Virus record (IMG/VR): IMGVR_UViG_3300045972_000082
Coordinates: 1-35,680 of that record
DNA: 35,680 bases
Reading direction: 5' to 3' (one strand)
Source of the DNA: a virus
A program made the position numbers and the translations under genes. The notes under the pieces were generated by a model. The model worked only from the letters and a program-made list of their open reading frames with translations, made no database searches and had not been told where the DNA came from. Positions 13,605 through 20,178 of this stretch are shown here, piece by piece. How positions within the stretch are numbered: the stretch's first letter is position 1; every line of letters starts with the position of its first letter.

Positions 13605-14051
13605 TTATTTTTTCGTTAATTTTTGGCTTATTTTGATATACCCGTCCCTGTGTTTGGTCGTTTGGTGTTTGTTTATCTCGGCAAGTTCTGCGTCTGTCAC
13701 ACCCCGCTTCTTGATATACAATTTGACTTTGGAGGTTGAAACTTTTAAACCAAGTCCGCTCATTCTTTCAGCCCCTAAAATTTCCAATAGTGCTTTTGCG
13801 TCGTACTCCGTAACCTCGGTGGGGTCAACTTTTTTAATAACCCAATCCCCGCTTTCAATTTCCCGCAAATCCAAATCGCTCATAATCTCGCCCCCGCGCT
13901 GTTTTACTTTTTCCTCAAATTTTGCGGTGTAGTCTTTCAACCTGCGTATCCAAGCCATAACCTCCCCAAACTGTTCGGGCGTGGTCAACCGGAAACGCAC
14001 CTGCTCCAATTCACTAAACACATTTTCTGCTTTTTCAATTGCTTTGCTCAT
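13605..14051 (-). CDS. Hypothetical early protein with coiled-coil N-terminus
   Basis: 148 residues, not firmly recognised. N-terminal half helical (AIEKAENVFSELEQVRFRL, EVMAWIRRLKDYTAKFEEKVKQRGGEI), then a beta-like segment (GDWVIKKVDPTEVTEYDAKALLEILG) and a basic C-terminus. The layout recalls small phage proteins placed next to recombinases (Gam-like nuclease inhibitors start with long helices), but the match is not good enough to name it. One base separates it from the next gene. Confidence 0.6.
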   Translation of the reverse strand: MSKAIEKAENVFSELEQVRFRLTTPEQFGEVMAWIRRLKDYTAKFEEKVKQRGGEIMSDLDLREIESGDWVIKKVDPTEVTEYDAKALLEILGAERMSGLGLKVSTSKVKLYIKKRGVTDAELAEINKHQTTKHRDGYIKISQKLTKK

Positions 14052-14055
14052 AAAT

Positions 14056-14622
14056 TTACCAAGAAGCGTGATAATAAATATCGCCGTGGTCGCCCTCGGC
14101 TAATACCGCTTCAATTATTTTTTTAGTTTCCTCAACGTCCTGCAAATACCACTCATTGTAGTCCGTACTTCCAAAGAAAAATCCGCTTTCTGTTGGCAAC
14201 AACGCCTTGGCTGTTGTATCGTCCTCAATGTATTTCCCGTCCTCCATAATATCCACCCATTCTCCGCCCACATTTTTTTGCCCGTTCTTAATTTTTCCTT
14301 TTACAAGTTTTGATTTTTCCAAAACAATAGTACAAATACCCAAAAGTTTTTGCAATTGTTCAAAGGAAACAAGGTAATCCCCGTCGCCCTCGCTGTCTGT
14401 CGCCACGTTGTCAATAAACCATTTATGGATAGCGTTTGCCTTGCGCCAATATCCAACGCTCTCAATTATTTCCGAAACTCGCTCGGACTTAATTTTATTT
14501 TTCACCGGAAACAACGCTTTGTCTTGGGTCGCTGGCATAACTACCTGCACCATTTCGCTCGGCTCTTTTGCATATTGGTTTCCCACCCAAGTTTTTTTCG
14601 TCAAATACATATCTAGTCCCAT
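14056..14622 (-). CDS. Phage protein of the MGLDMYL type, unknown function
   Basis: 188 residues beginning MGLDMYLTKKTWVG, a start seen in many phage and prophage hypothetical proteins of about this size. Further features are a WRKANAIHKWFIDN segment, a Leu-rich FEQLQKLLGICTIVLEKSKLV and a C-terminal GFFFGSTDYNEWYLQDVEETKKIIEAVLAE with an aromatic ending (DIYYHASW). No catalytic motif is known to me. Family recognition is from memory of the N-terminal phrase. Confidence 0.72.
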   Translation of the reverse strand: MGLDMYLTKKTWVGNQYAKEPSEMVQVVMPATQDKALFPVKNKIKSERVSEIIESVGYWRKANAIHKWFIDNVATDSEGDGDYLVSFEQLQKLLGICTIVLEKSKLVKGKIKNGQKNVGGEWVDIMEDGKYIEDDTTAKALLPTESGFFFGSTDYNEWYLQDVEETKKIIEAVLAEGDHGDIYYHASW

Positions 14623-14678
14623 ATTTTTGCGGGCGGGGCTGGTTTCCCAACCCTCTCGCCCAAGTTAATAATTTATTT

Positions 14679-15008
14679 TTATGCTTCTTTTGTAGTCCTG
14701 TTTAAAACAGAATAACGTATTCTCACAGCATTTACTGACCTGTTCATTTCCTTTGCAACTCGCTTCGGCTTAAACTTTTTCATTAAATCAATCAGTTGCA
14801 AGTCCTCTGCCTCATTCCACATTTTGTTTAATCGTGAGTTGCTTTTGCTCGTTTTGTATGCTCGCTTAACTCTCGGCAAAAGGTCGCCCATAAAAAGCGT
14901 TTCCAAGTCCTTGTAATCTTTCACAATCAACGCCTTGTTGTTGTTGAAAAATACGTAGCCGTTGTCCATTTTGTGTATCGTGACTTCAATCACGTTTGCG
15001 TTTTTCAT
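14679..15008 (-). CDS. SANT/Myb-like helix-turn-helix protein
   Basis: 109 residues. The C-terminal half LNKMWNEAEDLQLIDLMKKFKPKRVAKEMNRSVNAVRIRYSVL has the W-x(n)-L-x(n)-A-x-x-M-N-R-S-x-x-A-V-R-x-R pattern of SANT/Myb-like or Trip-type DNA-binding domains that phages often carry. The N-terminal half is beta-like (IEVTIHKMDNGYVFFNNNKALIV). It probably binds DNA, as a regulator or accessory factor. It precedes the MGLDMYL-type gene by 56 bases and follows the recombination gene. Confidence 0.65.
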   Translation of the reverse strand: MKNANVIEVTIHKMDNGYVFFNNNKALIVKDYKDLETLFMGDLLPRVKRAYKTSKSNSRLNKMWNEAEDLQLIDLMKKFKPKRVAKEMNRSVNAVRIRYSVLNRTTKEA

Positions 15009-15039
15009 AATTCTTGTTGTTTAAAAGTAAAATTATTGT

Positions 15040-15810
15040 TTAATATTTATCCTCAACCTCGTCGGGGTATTCAATCTCGGCTTCGCGTACGCCTCCCATT
15101 GGGGCAGTTTCAAGCAATTTTGCAATTGCCACGCTTGCCTGTTTGACGTTAATACTCTCCAAATCGTGTCCCGTCTGCTTCTTAAACCACTCGTGGTCTA
15201 CTCCAATCCTCCCCAACTCTTTCTCAATCAGCCAAATTTGCTTGTCGCTGGCTTTTGGCACTGCGTATTGGGTCTTTGCTCCACTAGCTGGGTAAGTCCT
15301 CGGCGTGGTGGCTTTTTGGAGTTCTGCGGGTGTCATATCGTCCAAATCTTGCGTAAAAATATCGCTCAACCCCGTGGTACGGATAACCGCGTCCACAAAT
15401 GCTCGCTTCTGCGCCATTTTCATTGTCTTGTTTGGGTCGCTGGCATTTCGCGCTAGTGTGTCCGCTCCGCCTCCTTGCCCTCGGAAGTTTCCTTTTGCGT
15501 CCTTTAAAATACACTTGTAAGCAATTAGCCCCTCAACTCCTTTCATAAGTTCCATAACGTCCTTGTCCACCTCAAAAGTAGCGGTCAATTTAAAAATGGT
15601 CGCCAATTTTTCTGCGCCTCCTTTTCCCAAACATTTTTTCCTCAAAATAATGTTGTAGTCTGCTCCTGCAACCAAAACACTTTCCAACTGCTCTTTCAAA
15701 TACTTTCGGTCTGCGAGCATTGTGTCCACGTTTTCTTTAAACTCTGCGGAAGTAACGCCCGTTTCCGTTTCAACTTTTGCCACGTCTTTTTTTGTTGTTT
15801 CCTCGTTCAT
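15040..15810 (-). CDS. Candidate single-strand annealing / recombination protein
   Basis: 256 residues. The core KCLGKGGAEKLATIFKLTATFEVDKD, CILKDAKGNFRGQGGG, then NKTMKMAQKRAFVDAVIRTTGLSDIFTQDLDD is the signature of a phage family found next to recombination genes. I believe it is related to Rad52/ERF-type annealing proteins but cannot prove this by eye. The C-terminal KASDKQIWLIEKELGRIG, KQASVAIAKLLE is the small helical tail that many phage annealing and recombination proteins carry. With the NinB-like and VRR-NUC proteins it would make a recombination set. The gene follows the small HTH protein by 1 base under the 16067 promoter. Confidence 0.6.
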   Translation of the reverse strand: MNEETTKKDVAKVETETGVTSAEFKENVDTMLADRKYLKEQLESVLVAGADYNIILRKKCLGKGGAEKLATIFKLTATFEVDKDVMELMKGVEGLIAYKCILKDAKGNFRGQGGGADTLARNASDPNKTMKMAQKRAFVDAVIRTTGLSDIFTQDLDDMTPAELQKATTPRTYPASGAKTQYAVPKASDKQIWLIEKELGRIGVDHEWFKKQTGHDLESINVKQASVAIAKLLETAPMGGVREAEIEYPDEVEDKY

Positions 15811-15811
15811 A

Positions 15812-16030
15812 TTATTTTATGTCTTGTAAGTTAATTACGCCCTTGTACTTCTTTTTAAATGCCTCCAAATACTTTGCCCCTTGCTGTCTGCTAAAATCAA
15901 ACACCAAACCAATCTGCGTCGGCGTTGGGTAAACTCCCCGCTTGCCTGTTTGCTTGGCTGTGAGTTCCGCCATTGTTTTAATGTAGTGGAAAACTCGCTC
16001 CCTTGTGCCAATTTTTAAAATTTCAATCAT
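15812..16030 (-). CDS. Small helix-turn-helix-like early protein
   Basis: 72 residues, mostly helical and basic. RVFHYIKTMAELTAKQTGKRG, then PTPTQIGLVFDFSRQQGAKYLEAFKKKYKG reads as a winged-helix or helix-turn-helix with the recognition helix SRQQGAKYLEAF. It is the first gene behind the consensus promoter at 16067-16095 and, unusually for this genome, has a full Shine-Dalgarno sequence (AAAGGAGG, 6-7 bases before ATG). A regulator or recombination partner is plausible. Confidence 0.65.
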   Translation of the reverse strand: MIEILKIGTRERVFHYIKTMAELTAKQTGKRGVYPTPTQIGLVFDFSRQQGAKYLEAFKKKYKGVINLQDIK

Positions 16031-16033
16031 AAT

Positions 16034-16041
16034 TCGCCTCC
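16034..16041 (-). promoter_or_regulatory. Strong Shine-Dalgarno site
   Basis: AAGGAGGC on the minus strand just before the start of the gene at 16030. Most other genes of the window have only an A/T-rich leader; comparable sites occur at the two zinc-ribbon genes at 24301 and 24465. Confidence 0.6.
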
Positions 16042-16066
16042 TTTCTTTTTAATTATTTACTTCCGT

Positions 16067-16095
16067 ATTATACTCTGTTAGTTGCGTTTTGTCAA
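16067..16095 (-). promoter_or_regulatory. Consensus sigma-70 promoter P2
   Basis: Exact TTGACA (16090-16095), 17-base spacer, exact TATAAT (16067-16072). The spacer AAACGCAACTAACAGAG is almost the same as that of promoter P1 at 18505-18533, with three differences over the whole 29 bases. It starts right after the stop codon of the 3D-domain gene. Confidence 0.88.
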
Positions 16096-16098
16096 CCA

Positions 16099-16695
16099 TT
16101 ACAAAACCCTATATTTAACTGACGCTTTGTAGTTGTCTTTTCGCTCCCACTTGAAAATGTCCAGTCGCTCGCTCTCCGTCCCGCAATCTTTTGTGTATCG
16201 GCTGTTCATTCTATCCTCAACTGTAAATGTTCCACGTGAAACAATTTCAATTTTTGTCCCAAGCGGTAAACAATTACTGGCAACTGCGCCCTCGTAAACT
16301 CTGTGACCGGAAGCCATTGTATATGGGTCGCCGTCTGTCTGCGCTTCCTCTGCGTTGTAGGTTGTAGCAATCGCTCCCACCAAGGACGGGGTAGCCAATT
16401 GCTCGGCGTTCCCCATTTCCTCAATCGTGCCCAAATCCTCAATGGTCTTTGCGTGTGCAGTCGCCGTAACCACCGCACCGCTAAAATTTGCTTTCCAGTC
16501 CTCGTGTTCGCTCATAATTTGCAATGCTTCTTGGTAGTTGTGCCAAAGGTCTTGGAATTTAATCGTGTTAATTGTATATGTAACTCCGATAAGTAAACCC
16601 AAAAACAATCCCACACAAATCCCTTTCATATTCTCGCTCTTTCGTATTTTTTTTATCGCTGTTTGTTCTACTTCAATTTTTTTCAATACGCTCAT
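16099..16695 (-). CDS. Membrane-anchored 3D-domain protein (cell-wall lytic candidate)
   Basis: 198 residues from the ATG at 16695 (a GTG at 16713 is possible, but the A-rich leader favours the ATG). A basic N-terminus leads into one membrane helix (GICVGLFLGLLIGVTYTI), a helical stalk, then a C-terminal 3D domain: TMASGHRVYEGAVASNCLPLGTKIEI, TVEDRMNSRY and RLDIFKW, with the acidic residues typical of this double-psi barrel. 3D domains are named for three Asp residues and occur in lytic transglycosylases and resuscitation-type proteins. The predicted topology puts the domain outside the membrane. It is in the early, not the lysis, region. Confidence 0.75.
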   Translation of the reverse strand: MSVLKKIEVEQTAIKKIRKSENMKGICVGLFLGLLIGVTYTINTIKFQDLWHNYQEALQIMSEHEDWKANFSGAVVTATAHAKTIEDLGTIEEMGNAEQLATPSLVGAIATTYNAEEAQTDGDPYTMASGHRVYEGAVASNCLPLGTKIEIVSRGTFTVEDRMNSRYTKDCGTESERLDIFKWERKDNYKASVKYRVL

Positions 16696-16731
16696 TTTTT
16701 TGTTGTTGTTCACCCAACAACTTTTAAATTA

Positions 16732-17043
16732 TTATTTTTCAATTTGTGATTGCAAACTGTCTAGCAATTCCTGCGTGACAAATGCAATCTTTTCTTTCGG
16801 CAATTTTTTATCAAACATTTGCTGGAACGCCTCGTCTTTTAAAACAATCAAATTACCGTTGTGTGGCTCAATCAACATCACTCCCCGCTCCAAATATTTT
16901 TCTTTGCACTTGTCGCAAACGTGCGTAGGGTCAATTGTAAAGCGTTCTAAACTGTCTTTAATCCTCCTGTCCATAAGTATCGTGCCATTTTCCTTTCGGC
17001 AAATCGGACACAACCCCATAGACACATAACTTTTTTCGCTCAT
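16732..17043 (-). CDS. Zinc-binding hypothetical protein
   Basis: 103 residues. LCPICRKENGT and, about 30 residues on, HVCDKCKEKYLERG provide two CxxC pairs, a zinc-ribbon or treble-clef arrangement. The C-terminal half (GNLIVLKDEAFQQMFDKKLPKEKIAFVTQELLDSLQSQIEK) is helical. Its start overlaps the preceding micro-gene by 4 bases (ATGA). Function unknown; a DNA- or polymerase-binding adaptor is a guess. Confidence 0.65.
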   Translation of the reverse strand: MSEKSYVSMGLCPICRKENGTILMDRRIKDSLERFTIDPTHVCDKCKEKYLERGVMLIEPHNGNLIVLKDEAFQQMFDKKLPKEKIAFVTQELLDSLQSQIEK

Positions 17044-17198
17044 ACGTTTTTGTCGTTTAAATTTTTATAATAAAACTCGTCACTATTCAATAACAAATAC
17101 TCTGCTTCTTCCATATCAATTAGGTTATCAATCCCCACCTCGTCCCCGTTGTATGCTTCCATAAATTCTCTTATCTCGTCTTGCGTAGGAACTATCAT
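17040..17198 (-). CDS. Micro-protein, 52 residues, acidic
   Basis: Starts and ends in 4-base ATGA overlaps with its neighbours, which strongly supports translation. Acidic helical protein (DEIREFMEAYNGDEVGIDNLIDMEEAEYLLLNSDEF) ending KNLNDKNV. Not recognised. The junction AAAACGTATGA at its end is repeated at the end of the previous gene. Confidence 0.6.
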   Translation of the reverse strand: MIVPTQDEIREFMEAYNGDEVGIDNLIDMEEAEYLLLNSDEFYYKNLNDKNV

Positions 17199-17335
17199 AC
17201 GTTTTTTGTTTTCTTAATTGTTAATTCCCAACTAATTGTATGCCCCTCGCCGTCGCCCGTTGTCCCCGAAGTAAACCCGTCTTTAATCCTCCCCGCAATG
17301 TAATATAAATCCTCGTCTGTAATTTCAATAATCAT
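17195..17335 (-). CDS. Micro-protein, 46 residues
   Basis: MIIEITDEDLYYIAGRIKDG, a Gly/Thr turn (FTSGTTGDGEGHT) and a strand ISWELTIKKTKNV. Not recognised. ATGA overlaps on both sides link it to the AbrB-like gene before it and the acidic micro-gene after it. Confidence 0.58.
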   Translation of the reverse strand: MIIEITDEDLYYIAGRIKDGFTSGTTGDGEGHTISWELTIKKTKNV

Positions 17336-17478
17336 ATTTTTGTTATTATTATAAAATTATTTCCCGTTGCAATTTTTAATGCTTGCCCCTTTTTCAGTTT
17401 CAAATTCTTTACAATTTCGGCGGGGATAACAATTGCTAAACTGCGTTTCCCCACCACCGTAATTCTTCTTATTTCCAT
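17332..17478 (-). CDS. AbrB/MazE-type swapped-hairpin protein
   Basis: 48 residues: RRITVVGKRSLAIVIPAEIVKNLKLKKGQALKIATGNNFIIITKI. The pattern K-R/S-LAIVIPAEIV-x-L-x-L-K-K-G-x-x-L is that of SpoVT/AbrB swapped-hairpin DNA-binding domains. No toxin gene stands beside it, so a phage transcription regulator is more likely than an antitoxin. It is in the first early operon, overlapping the next gene by 4 bases. Confidence 0.75.
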   Translation of the reverse strand: MEIRRITVVGKRSLAIVIPAEIVKNLKLKKGQALKIATGNNFIIITKI

Positions 17479-17489
17479 ATGCTTAATCG

Positions 17490-17768
17490 TTAGTCAATAC
17501 AAGTTGAATATGCCTCTTGGTCTTGCTCCAAAATGAAATATCGTATGCGGTCAAAGTCGCTTATTTTTATGCTTTGGTCGCCGTCCTCGTACTTGTTGCT
17601 TGTCGTGTAAACCCAATCAATCAAATATGCAATCAGTTCCGTCGTTTCAACTTGCTCCCCCGAAAATCTGTTTACCGCTATGCAATTTTTGGTCGTGTTA
17701 TCTATGCTCTCGTAATCAATCCCAACCCTGTTGAAAGTATTGATTACTGAATTTTTAATTGGTTTCAT
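17490..17768 (-). CDS. Hypothetical protein
   Basis: 92 residues, not recognised. NSVINTFNRVGIDYESIDNTTKNCIAVNRFSG suggests a small alpha/beta fold, followed by ETTELIAYLIDWVYTTSNKYEDG and an acidic C-terminus (DFDRIRYFILEQDQEAYSTCID). No motifs. Starts after the A-rich leader typical of this genome (TTTAAAAAACAACATT) and is transcribed from P1. Confidence 0.6.
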   Translation of the reverse strand: MKPIKNSVINTFNRVGIDYESIDNTTKNCIAVNRFSGEQVETTELIAYLIDWVYTTSNKYEDGDQSIKISDFDRIRYFILEQDQEAYSTCID

Positions 17769-17790
17769 AATGTTGTTTTTTAAAATTAAA

Positions 17791-18081
17791 TTACCAAGTC
17801 CTGTAAATGCTTAAATCCTCGTCGTATTCTTTCCCGTTGTCCAACACGTCCTCAATCCACCTTATCCTGTATTGCAATCTTTCTACGCAAAACCTTGTCG
17901 GATACTTGCCTACTAATTCAAACAGCACGTCATTGTCCCCTCTCTTGCTTTTAACTTCCTTGATGTATTTCGCTTTTACGCCAAATTTTTCCTTGATAAA
18001 TTCCTCAAATTCTTTCACTTTGTCCTCCCCGACAAGTGTGTTTTCCCAAACGCATACTTGTCTTTTTTGCTTCTTGTTCAT
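17791..18081 (-). CDS. Hypothetical protein
   Basis: 96 residues, not recognised. N-terminus basic (MNKKQKRQVCVW), then EDKVKEFEEFIKEKFGVKAKYIKEVKSKRGDND, VLFELVGKYPTRFCVERLQYRIRWIEDVL and an acidic C-terminus. Looks like a small alpha/beta early protein. One base separates it from the preceding micro-gene. Confidence 0.62.
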   Translation of the reverse strand: MNKKQKRQVCVWENTLVGEDKVKEFEEFIKEKFGVKAKYIKEVKSKRGDNDVLFELVGKYPTRFCVERLQYRIRWIEDVLDNGKEYDEDLSIYRTW

Positions 18082-18082
18082 A

Positions 18083-18232
18083 TTATTTTACTGGTGGCAG
18101 TTCCCGCACGAGCGCTGTGTGCAAAGCGCACAACCTCTGAAATTCTTTTTTTTGTGCGGAAGTGTTTAACCCTTTTAAAATTAAATTATCAATCGCGTTG
18201 TTTAACTTTTTTAATGTCTGTTGTTTACTCAT
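18083..18232 (-). CDS. Micro-protein, 49 residues
   Basis: Helical and basic: MSKQQTLKKLNNAIDNLILKGL, then KKEFQRLCALHTALVRELPPVK. The pattern of two helices is like small phage proteins that bind host factors, but no family is recognised. ATG follows CTCCGAAAAA; stop TAA is 1 base before the next start. Confidence 0.55.
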   Translation of the reverse strand: MSKQQTLKKLNNAIDNLILKGLNTSAQKKEFQRLCALHTALVRELPPVK

Positions 18233-18270
18233 TTTTTCGGAGGCGTTCACCCACCGCCGAATTTAATAAA

Positions 18271-18417
18271 TTATATTTTAATTAGTTCCCCTCTAAAACC
18301 GCAAGCGCACAAATCCTTTTGGTATTGGGTCAACTCCCCGTCGCCCTCAATTTTTAAATACCCATCGTATCCAATAATTTTGTAGCCCTGCTTTGTAATC
18401 TCCTTGCTGTTTTCCAT
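18271..18417 (-). CDS. Micro-protein, 48 residues, first gene after promoter P1
   Basis: MENSKEITKQGYKIIGYDGYLKIEGDG, then QKDLCACGFRGELIKI. CACG gives only one Cys pair, so a full zinc site would need a dimer. ATG lies about 80 bases after the -10 of P1, behind a G-rich leader stem. Not recognised. Its start follows the A-rich leader AAATAAACAA. Confidence 0.55.
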   Translation of the reverse strand: MENSKEITKQGYKIIGYDGYLKIEGDGELTQYQKDLCACGFRGELIKI

Positions 18418-18504
18418 TTGTTTATTTGTTAAAATTTAATTGGAGGCGGGAGGGGTTTAGTGCGCTGTGCGCTCCTTGTTTCCTCTCCCCACCTTTGTAA
18501 TTCA

Positions 18505-18533
18505 ATTATACTCCCTTGGTTGCGTTTTGTCAA
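18505..18533 (-). promoter_or_regulatory. Consensus sigma-70 promoter P1 of the early region
   Basis: Exact TTGACA (18528-18533), 17-base spacer AAACGCAACCAAGGGAG, exact TATAAT (18505-18510), minus strand. Located downstream of the lysis terminator, it opens the early operon. Its leader contains a hairpin GGTGGGGAG / CTCCCGCC (one bulge) within the first 60 bases. Confidence 0.88.
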
Positions 18534-18699
18534 CCCTTTTTATCCACTTTGGAATTTAACCTCCCATTTGGGCTTTAGATAAAGAACAAACTAAAATAAT
18601 TCTCGCAGGAGGAGTTTTTGCCCTTGCGGTGGTATAGTTGCTATATCGCAACCATTTAAGCGCCTCTGCACGCAGTTTTGGAAGCCGTTTTCTCCACCA
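18534..18699 (-). other. Gap between lysis terminator and early promoter
   Basis: About 165 bases. A TTGC / GCAA hairpin around 18625-18645 is the only local structure noticed. Reading frames are short and lack a leader of the usual type; a 95-codon frame (18556-18843) antisense in phase to the holin is judged a shadow. No tRNA fold or second promoter was seen. Confidence 0.3.
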
Positions 18700-18730
18700 T
18701 AAAAAAGAGGCGTCCAATCGTGAACGCCTT
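18700..18730 (-). terminator. Intrinsic terminator after lysis genes
   Basis: On the minus strand AGGCGT (18724-18729) and ACGCCT (18708-18713) form a 6-bp GC-rich stem with a 10-base loop, followed by C and TTTTTT (18701-18706). An alternative 5' arm further upstream, AAAAAAGAGGCG (plus 18757-18768 as CGCCTCTTTTTT), can pair with 12 bases of the same 3' arm. It closes the structural and lysis operon and separates it from early promoter P1. Confidence 0.75.
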
Positions 18731-18790
18731 AGTTTATAACTTCGTGCGTGATGTTTCGCCTCTTTTTTCCTCCCGCGCCGTATCTTGTTA

Positions 18791-18973
18791 TCAGCCAATT
18801 TTTTCTCCGAAGCGGTCAATAGTTCTAATTCCAACAAACCCAACAGAAGTCAGCGCCAAAAATTTCCCCAAGGAAATATACCAAGGTTGAGTTGGAAAAG
18901 CGGGGTCAATTAAAACTGCGCTCAATGTTCCTGTAATCATTGCCCAAAATCTGTTTGACTTTAAAAATTCCAT
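18791..18973 (-). CDS. Holin-like small membrane protein
   Basis: 60 residues. MEFLKSNRFWAMITGTLSAVLI, then YISLGKFLALTSVGFVGIRTIDRFG gives two hydrophobic segments separated by a PAFPTQPW turn, as in class II holins. It lies 7 bases after the GH25 endolysin gene. A holin would permeabilise the inner membrane and release or time the lysin. The short length fits small phage holins. Called from topology and context, not from a specific motif. Confidence 0.65.
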   Translation of the reverse strand: MEFLKSNRFWAMITGTLSAVLIDPAFPTQPWYISLGKFLALTSVGFVGIRTIDRFGEKIG

Positions 18974-18980
18974 ATTGTTT

Positions 18981-19931
18981 TTACTTAAAATTTATTAGTG
19001 ACTTAAATGCTTCTTGGAATAATTTAATAGTTCCAATTGCAGACAGTCCCACCGCTTGCTGTTCTCCAAGTTGTGCAAGTTGCTCTGCTTGTGTTTTAAG
19101 CATTGCGTCCTTTTTCGTAATCGCTTCTTGAAACTGTGAAACTCCAATAACATATTCGGCAATAGTTTTGTCCTTGCCGTCAATCGTAATCTTTGCTTTT
19201 GCCAAAGTTTCCTCAACTGCGTTTTTGTAAGCAATCAATTTTTTGCTTGCGTCAATTTGGTCTTTGGGGTCAAGGTTGTCGCCGTAGTCCACGTCCAACA
19301 CTTCCTCTAATGCGTTCAATAATTCTTTTGCCATAGGTGCTTCTGTCGTTAATTGTTTACCATACTTTTTAAATACCTCAATCGTGCCGTTGAAATAATC
19401 TTGGTCAACTGCCTCGGTTGTATATTTTTGTGCGCCCTTTGGGGAAATAGTATATTGCCATACTGCCCACGTTTTCCATTTCCCAATTCTCGGCGCGCTA
19501 CTCGGGTCTGCAATCCAAAGCCCGCAATTGTAAACGTCGCCCCAATCACTGCCGGAAACAATTGACGAATAGGAATAAAATAGCGGTGTAAATCCAACCA
19601 GTTCAATAACTCGCTTCACAAATTTATTGCAAAATCCCACTGGGTCTGCAATCTTAATCTCAAAATCAAGCGCCAACAATTCTCCCTCCGCAATATCCCC
19701 AACGCTTTTCACAAAAAACTCCGCCTCTTTTACGGGGTCAAGCCCGCGTGCAAAGTGATAATATCCAATTCCCAACCCCGCTTTTCTCGCTCCTGCCTTG
19801 TATTCTGCAAATCGTGCGTCCGCGACTGCCAGCCCCTCGGTGCATTTCATAATCGCAAATTCAATATCCTTTGGAATTTTCGTCCAATCAATTTTTAATT
19901 GATAGTGACTAACGTCAATGCCTTTTATCAT
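18981..19931 (-). CDS. GH25 muramidase endolysin
   Basis: 316 residues from the ATG at 19931 (an upstream extension of 19 codons exists, but its leader is poor). N-terminal catalytic domain of GH25 lysozymes: MIKGIDVSHYQLKIDW, FAIMKCTEG, GIGYYHFARG and LLALDFEIK with the catalytic acidic pair, later FKKYGKQLT. It hydrolyses the MurNAc-GlcNAc bond of peptidoglycan. The last ~110 residues (KELLNALEEVLDVDYGDNL ... AYKNAVEETLAKAKITIDG, QAEQLAQLGEQQAVG) form a helical tail, not a recognised wall-binding repeat. The start overlaps the small membrane ORF before it; the holin candidate follows it. Confidence 0.92.
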   Translation of the reverse strand: MIKGIDVSHYQLKIDWTKIPKDIEFAIMKCTEGLAVADARFAEYKAGARKAGLGIGYYHFARGLDPVKEAEFFVKSVGDIAEGELLALDFEIKIADPVGFCNKFVKRVIELVGFTPLFYSYSSIVSGSDWGDVYNCGLWIADPSSAPRIGKWKTWAVWQYTISPKGAQKYTTEAVDQDYFNGTIEVFKKYGKQLTTEAPMAKELLNALEEVLDVDYGDNLDPKDQIDASKKLIAYKNAVEETLAKAKITIDGKDKTIAEYVIGVSQFQEAITKKDAMLKTQAEQLAQLGEQQAVGLSAIGTIKLFQEAFKSLINFK

Positions 19932-20107
19932 ATTTTTTGTTATTAAATGAGTCCGACCTTTGTTCAATTGAAGTTTTCTTTTTTTCAATTTTTATGCTCG
20001 CAACCGCCTTGGCGACCCCAAACAATAAAATAATTGAAACTACTACAACTGCTGTAATTGTCTTTCCAATTTTACTAATAAGTTTTTTTTAAATAATTAG
20101 TTGGCAT
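19915..20107 (-). pseudogene. Small membrane protein ORF broken by, or recoded at, an A8 tract
   Basis: From the ATG at 20107 the frame MPTNYLKK runs into A8 (20083-20090), after which it stops quickly. Removal of one A from the tract (a +1 shift) gives a sensible 60-odd-residue product with a membrane helix (ITAVVVVSIILLFGVAKAV), a charged tail and a stop inside the endolysin start region (TGA at 19915-19917). No other start codon serves the long frame, which begins just after a TAA. Its location directly upstream of the endolysin suggests a lysis membrane protein. Either a real frameshift, slippage, or an assembly homopolymer error. Confidence 0.45.
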
Positions 20108-20175
20108 AAAGCCATTCAACGGGCAACCACCCTACAATTATCAGGGGAGTAACTGGAACGTGATTGCCCCGTGGG
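20095..20175 (-). other. Structured intergenic segment before lysis genes
   Basis: Between the BppU-like gene and the small membrane ORF. Minus-strand TAGCCACCC and GGGTGGTTG pair over 9 bases (three wobbles), enclosing GGGG / CCCC; ACGGGGCAA and TTGCCCGTT also can pair, overlapping the first. No U-tract. Probably an RNA processing or stability element, like the other structural-operon hairpins. Confidence 0.4.
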
Positions 20176-20178
20176 TGG

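Noticed and set aside
18556-18843. 95-codon basic frame over the terminator
   Set aside because: It overlaps the holin candidate and spans an intrinsic terminator; composition is that of a shadow.
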